From contig NZ_LT985808.1 in assembly GCF_900291465.1 (NCBI RefSeq), positions 1,543,912 to 1,607,911 on the forward strand: DNA of 64,000 nt, given 5' to 3'. A program made the translations under genes and the position numbers. Of the stretch, positions 62,222-64,000 are shown piece after piece. The notes under the pieces were generated by a model. It made no database searches and had not been told where the DNA came from. It was given only the letters and a program-made list of their open reading frames with translations. Position 1 is the first letter of the stretch. Each line of letters starts with the position of its first letter. The DNA is from Bacteroides sp. Marseille-P3684 (lineage in GTDB: Bacteria > Bacteroidota > Bacteroidia > Bacteroidales > Bacteroidaceae).

Positions 62222-64000
62222 ATGAAATCGTTAAGAAACTGTTTATATATACCTCTTCTGTTTATCATGATGCTGTCGCTCATTCCGCAGAGTACGGATG
62301 CGCAGCGTCGGCGTTCCAAGGGAAATCCGACTTTCGACTCGCTGGTCACAGACTCCCTGTCGCTGCCGAAAGATTCGCTGTTGCTCGACTCGCTGGCTGT
62401 TGATACACTGAAGACAGATACCACTGCCAAGAAGAAGGATGCCCTCGAAGCGCCTGTCACTTTCTCTTCGACAGACTCCACGGTCATGACAGCCGTCGAC
62501 GGCTTTGCCCGCATGTATGGCAATGCGAAAATCAATTACCAGACCATCGAGCTGACTGCCGCCGTCGTGGCGATGAACATGGACAGCAGCATTGTCCACG
62601 CCAACGGAGTGAAGGACACCACGGGAACCATCCAGGGCAAACCGGTGTTCAAGGACGGCGAGACTCCTTATGAGTCGGAGAAGATGAGCTACAACTTCAA
62701 GTCGAAGCGCGGTTTCATCAACAACATCACCACCGAACAGGGGGAAGGATACATCACCAGCGAGAGTGCCAAGAAGGGCAACGACGAGGAGTACTACATG
62801 GAGCACGGACGCTACACCACGTGCGACGACCACGAGCATCCGCACTTCTACCTGGCATTGAGCCGTGCGAAAGTCCGTCCGAAGAAGAATGTCGTGTTCG
62901 GACCAGCTTGGCTGGTGCTGGCGGACGTTCCCCTTCCGCTTGCCATCCCCTTCGGTTTCTTCCCGTTCAGCAGCAGCTATTCGTCAGGCTTCCTCATGCC
63001 GAGTTACGGTGACGAGTCTACCCGTGGTTTCTACCTGCGTGACGGTGGTTACTATTTTGCCATCAACGACAACATTGACCTGCGTCTCACCGGAGGTATC
63101 TATACCAAAGGTTCCTGGGAGGCGAATGCAGCGTCAACCTATAACAAGCGCTATCGCTATTCCGGTAACTTCAGCTTCAACTATCAGGACATCAAGACGG
63201 GTGACAAGGGAATGCCCGACTACACGGAGACACGGAGCTTCCGCCTGCAATGGACGCACCGCCAGGATGCGAAGGCAAACCCGAACTCCAACTTCTCGGC
63301 GAGCATCAACTATTCGTCGACCAGCTATGACCGGAACAACCTCAACAGCCTCTATGACCCCAGCCTGTATGCACAGAGCACCAAGACTTCGAGTGTGAGC
63401 TATTCGCGCACGTTCCCCGACATTGGTCTGACGCTGTCGAGCACCTTCAACGTTTCGCAGAGTACGCGAGACTCCACCGTGTCGCTGACCTTGCCCGACC
63501 TGAACATCAACCTCAACCGTATCTTCCCCTTCAAGCGGAAGAAGGCGGCAGGCTCGGAACGTTGGTATGAGAAAATCTCCATCCAGTATACAGGACAGAT
63601 CAGCAACACCATCACGGCGAAGGAAGACTACATCCTGAAGTCAAACCTCGCACGTGACTGGCGCAACGGATGGCAGCACCGCATCCCCATCCAGGCGACT
63701 TTCTCCCTGTTCAACTACATCAACATCACTCCGTCGTTCAACTATACCGAGCGGTGGTACCTGTCGAAAATCAAGCGTTCGTGGGACCCGCAGACGCAGA
63801 CGGTGGTGCGCGACACCATCAACGGCTTCAACCGTGTCTACAACTACGACTTCAGTATCTCGGCAAACACGAAGCTCTACGGTTTCTACAAGCCGTCGCC
63901 TAAAATCTTCGGAGACAAGATTGAGATGATCCGCCACGTCTTCACGCCGAGTGTCAGCTACAGCATGTCGCCGGACTTCAGTAAGTCGCGCTACGGCTTC
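62222..64000 (+). CDS. lptD: LptD-like LPS-assembly outer-membrane protein (3' end outside window)
   Basis: An open frame of 593 codons that runs past the window edge. Signal peptide MKSLRNCLYIPLLFIMMLSLIPQ and beyond to DAQ; a low-complexity Ser/Asp/Leu linker (PTFDSLVTDSLSLPKDSLLLDSL), then an OstA/LptD N-terminal jelly-roll-like part (GFARMYGNAKINYQTIELTAA; NITTEQGEGYITSESAKKG) and the start of a barrel: VRPKKNVVFGPAWLVLADVPLPLAIPFGFFPFSSSYSSGFLMPSYGDES is the LptD signature. It inserts LPS in the outer leaflet. Bacteroidetes LptD is about 880-900 residues, so roughly a third is beyond the window. The four cysteines used in E. coli are not seen here. Confidence 0.87.
   Translation, partial: MKSLRNCLYIPLLFIMMLSLIPQSTDAQRRRSKGNPTFDSLVTDSLSLPKDSLLLDSLAVDTLKTDTTAKKKDALEAPVTFSSTDSTVMTAVDGFARMYGNAKINYQTIELTAAVVAMNMDSSIVHANGVKDTTGTIQGKPVFKDGETPYESEKMSYNFKSKRGFINNITTEQGEGYITSESAKKGNDEEYYMEHGRYTTCDDHEHPHFYLALSRAKVRPKKNVVFGPAWLVLADVPLPLAIPFGFFPFSSSYSSGFLMPSYGDESTRGFYLRDGGYYFAINDNIDLRLTGGIYTKGSWEANAASTYNKRYRYSGNFSFNYQDIKTGDKGMPDYTETRSFRLQWTHRQDAKANPNSNFSASINYSSTSYDRNNLNSLYDPSLYAQSTKTSSVSYSRTFPDIGLTLSSTFNVSQSTRDSTVSLTLPDLNINLNRIFPFKRKKAAGSERWYEKISIQYTGQISNTITAKEDYILKSNLARDWRNGWQHRIPIQATFSLFNYINITPSFNYTERWYLSKIKRSWDPQTQTVVRDTINGFNRVYNYDFSISANTKLYGFYKPSPKIFGDKIEMIRHVFTPSVSYSMSPDFSKSRYGF

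Overview
The window is a stretch of a Bacteroidales chromosome, most likely from a Bacteroidaceae gut commensal of roughly 50-55% GC. Four things point there: a fused MurF-alanine racemase, a SusC/SusD pair with an ECF sigma/FecR switch, repeated -7 elements of the form TAnnTTTG (the Bacteroidetes housekeeping promoter), and many lineage-restricted proteins (BT_3928-like DoxX protein, DUF1599, DUF4251, HU-HIG, TlpA/DUF4369 thioredoxins). I found no rRNA, tRNA, CRISPR array, insertion sequence or prophage.

Layout. 1-11 kb: cell wall and core metabolism, namely murF-alr (5' end outside the window), an undecaprenyl-phosphate sugar transferase, DUF4251, then a leftward operon DUF1599 > BT_3928-like > tpiA > SPOR > folE, an EEP-family phosphatase/nuclease, an M23/LysM peptidase and ndk. 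11-15 kb: an HU-HIG protein, a long non-coding stretch with a palindrome array, and an RloA/RloB (AbiL-like) two-gene defence locus of visibly lower GC whose rloB has a 3'-terminal frameshift. 15-20 kb: a possible small RNA, then manA, gmd and fcl (GDP-mannose to GDP-fucose) and a type II NADH dehydrogenase. 20.5-31.4 kb: ECF sigma and FecR on the plus strand facing a leftward SusC > SusD > lipoprotein > FISUMP > TlpA > TlpA operon. 31.4-38.7 kb: a second palindrome array, then a leucine operon (leuA, leuC, leuD, a second LeuA/citramalate-synthase-like gene, leuB) behind an Ile/Leu-rich leader peptide and an attenuator. 38.7-50.5 kb: a palindrome array of different core, a TlpA protein, pectin enzymes (GH28; a CE8-PL1 fusion), a GNAT acetyltransferase, a TPR protein, a third copy of the first array type, a DUF4377 remnant and a GH2 beta-galactosidase. 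50.5-64 kb: recQ, an AraC-type regulator, an M49 peptidase, a DNA alkylation repair protein, a Fur-family regulator, purA, a zinc metallopeptidase, an AsmA-like/GT51 transglycosylase, an HD protein and the 5' part of an LptD-like outer-membrane protein that runs off the window.

The least explained structure is a family of intergenic palindrome arrays. Three (12.7, 31.7 and 46.4 kb) carry a 14-bp palindrome near AAACAATATTGTTT repeated at exactly 22 bp. Each sits inside a roughly 540-570 bp non-coding element; the copies at 31.5 and 46.2 kb are almost perfectly collinear, and the copy at 12.4 kb is inverted. A fourth array (38.74 kb) has another core, AAGTATTATACTT, yet the same 22-bp period, and is enclosed by nested inverted repeats. 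Constant phase with a changed core suggests sites read by proteins on one face of the helix, but the function is unknown. The Ile/Leu-rich leader and attenuator ahead of leuA is the clearest regulatory RNA in the window.
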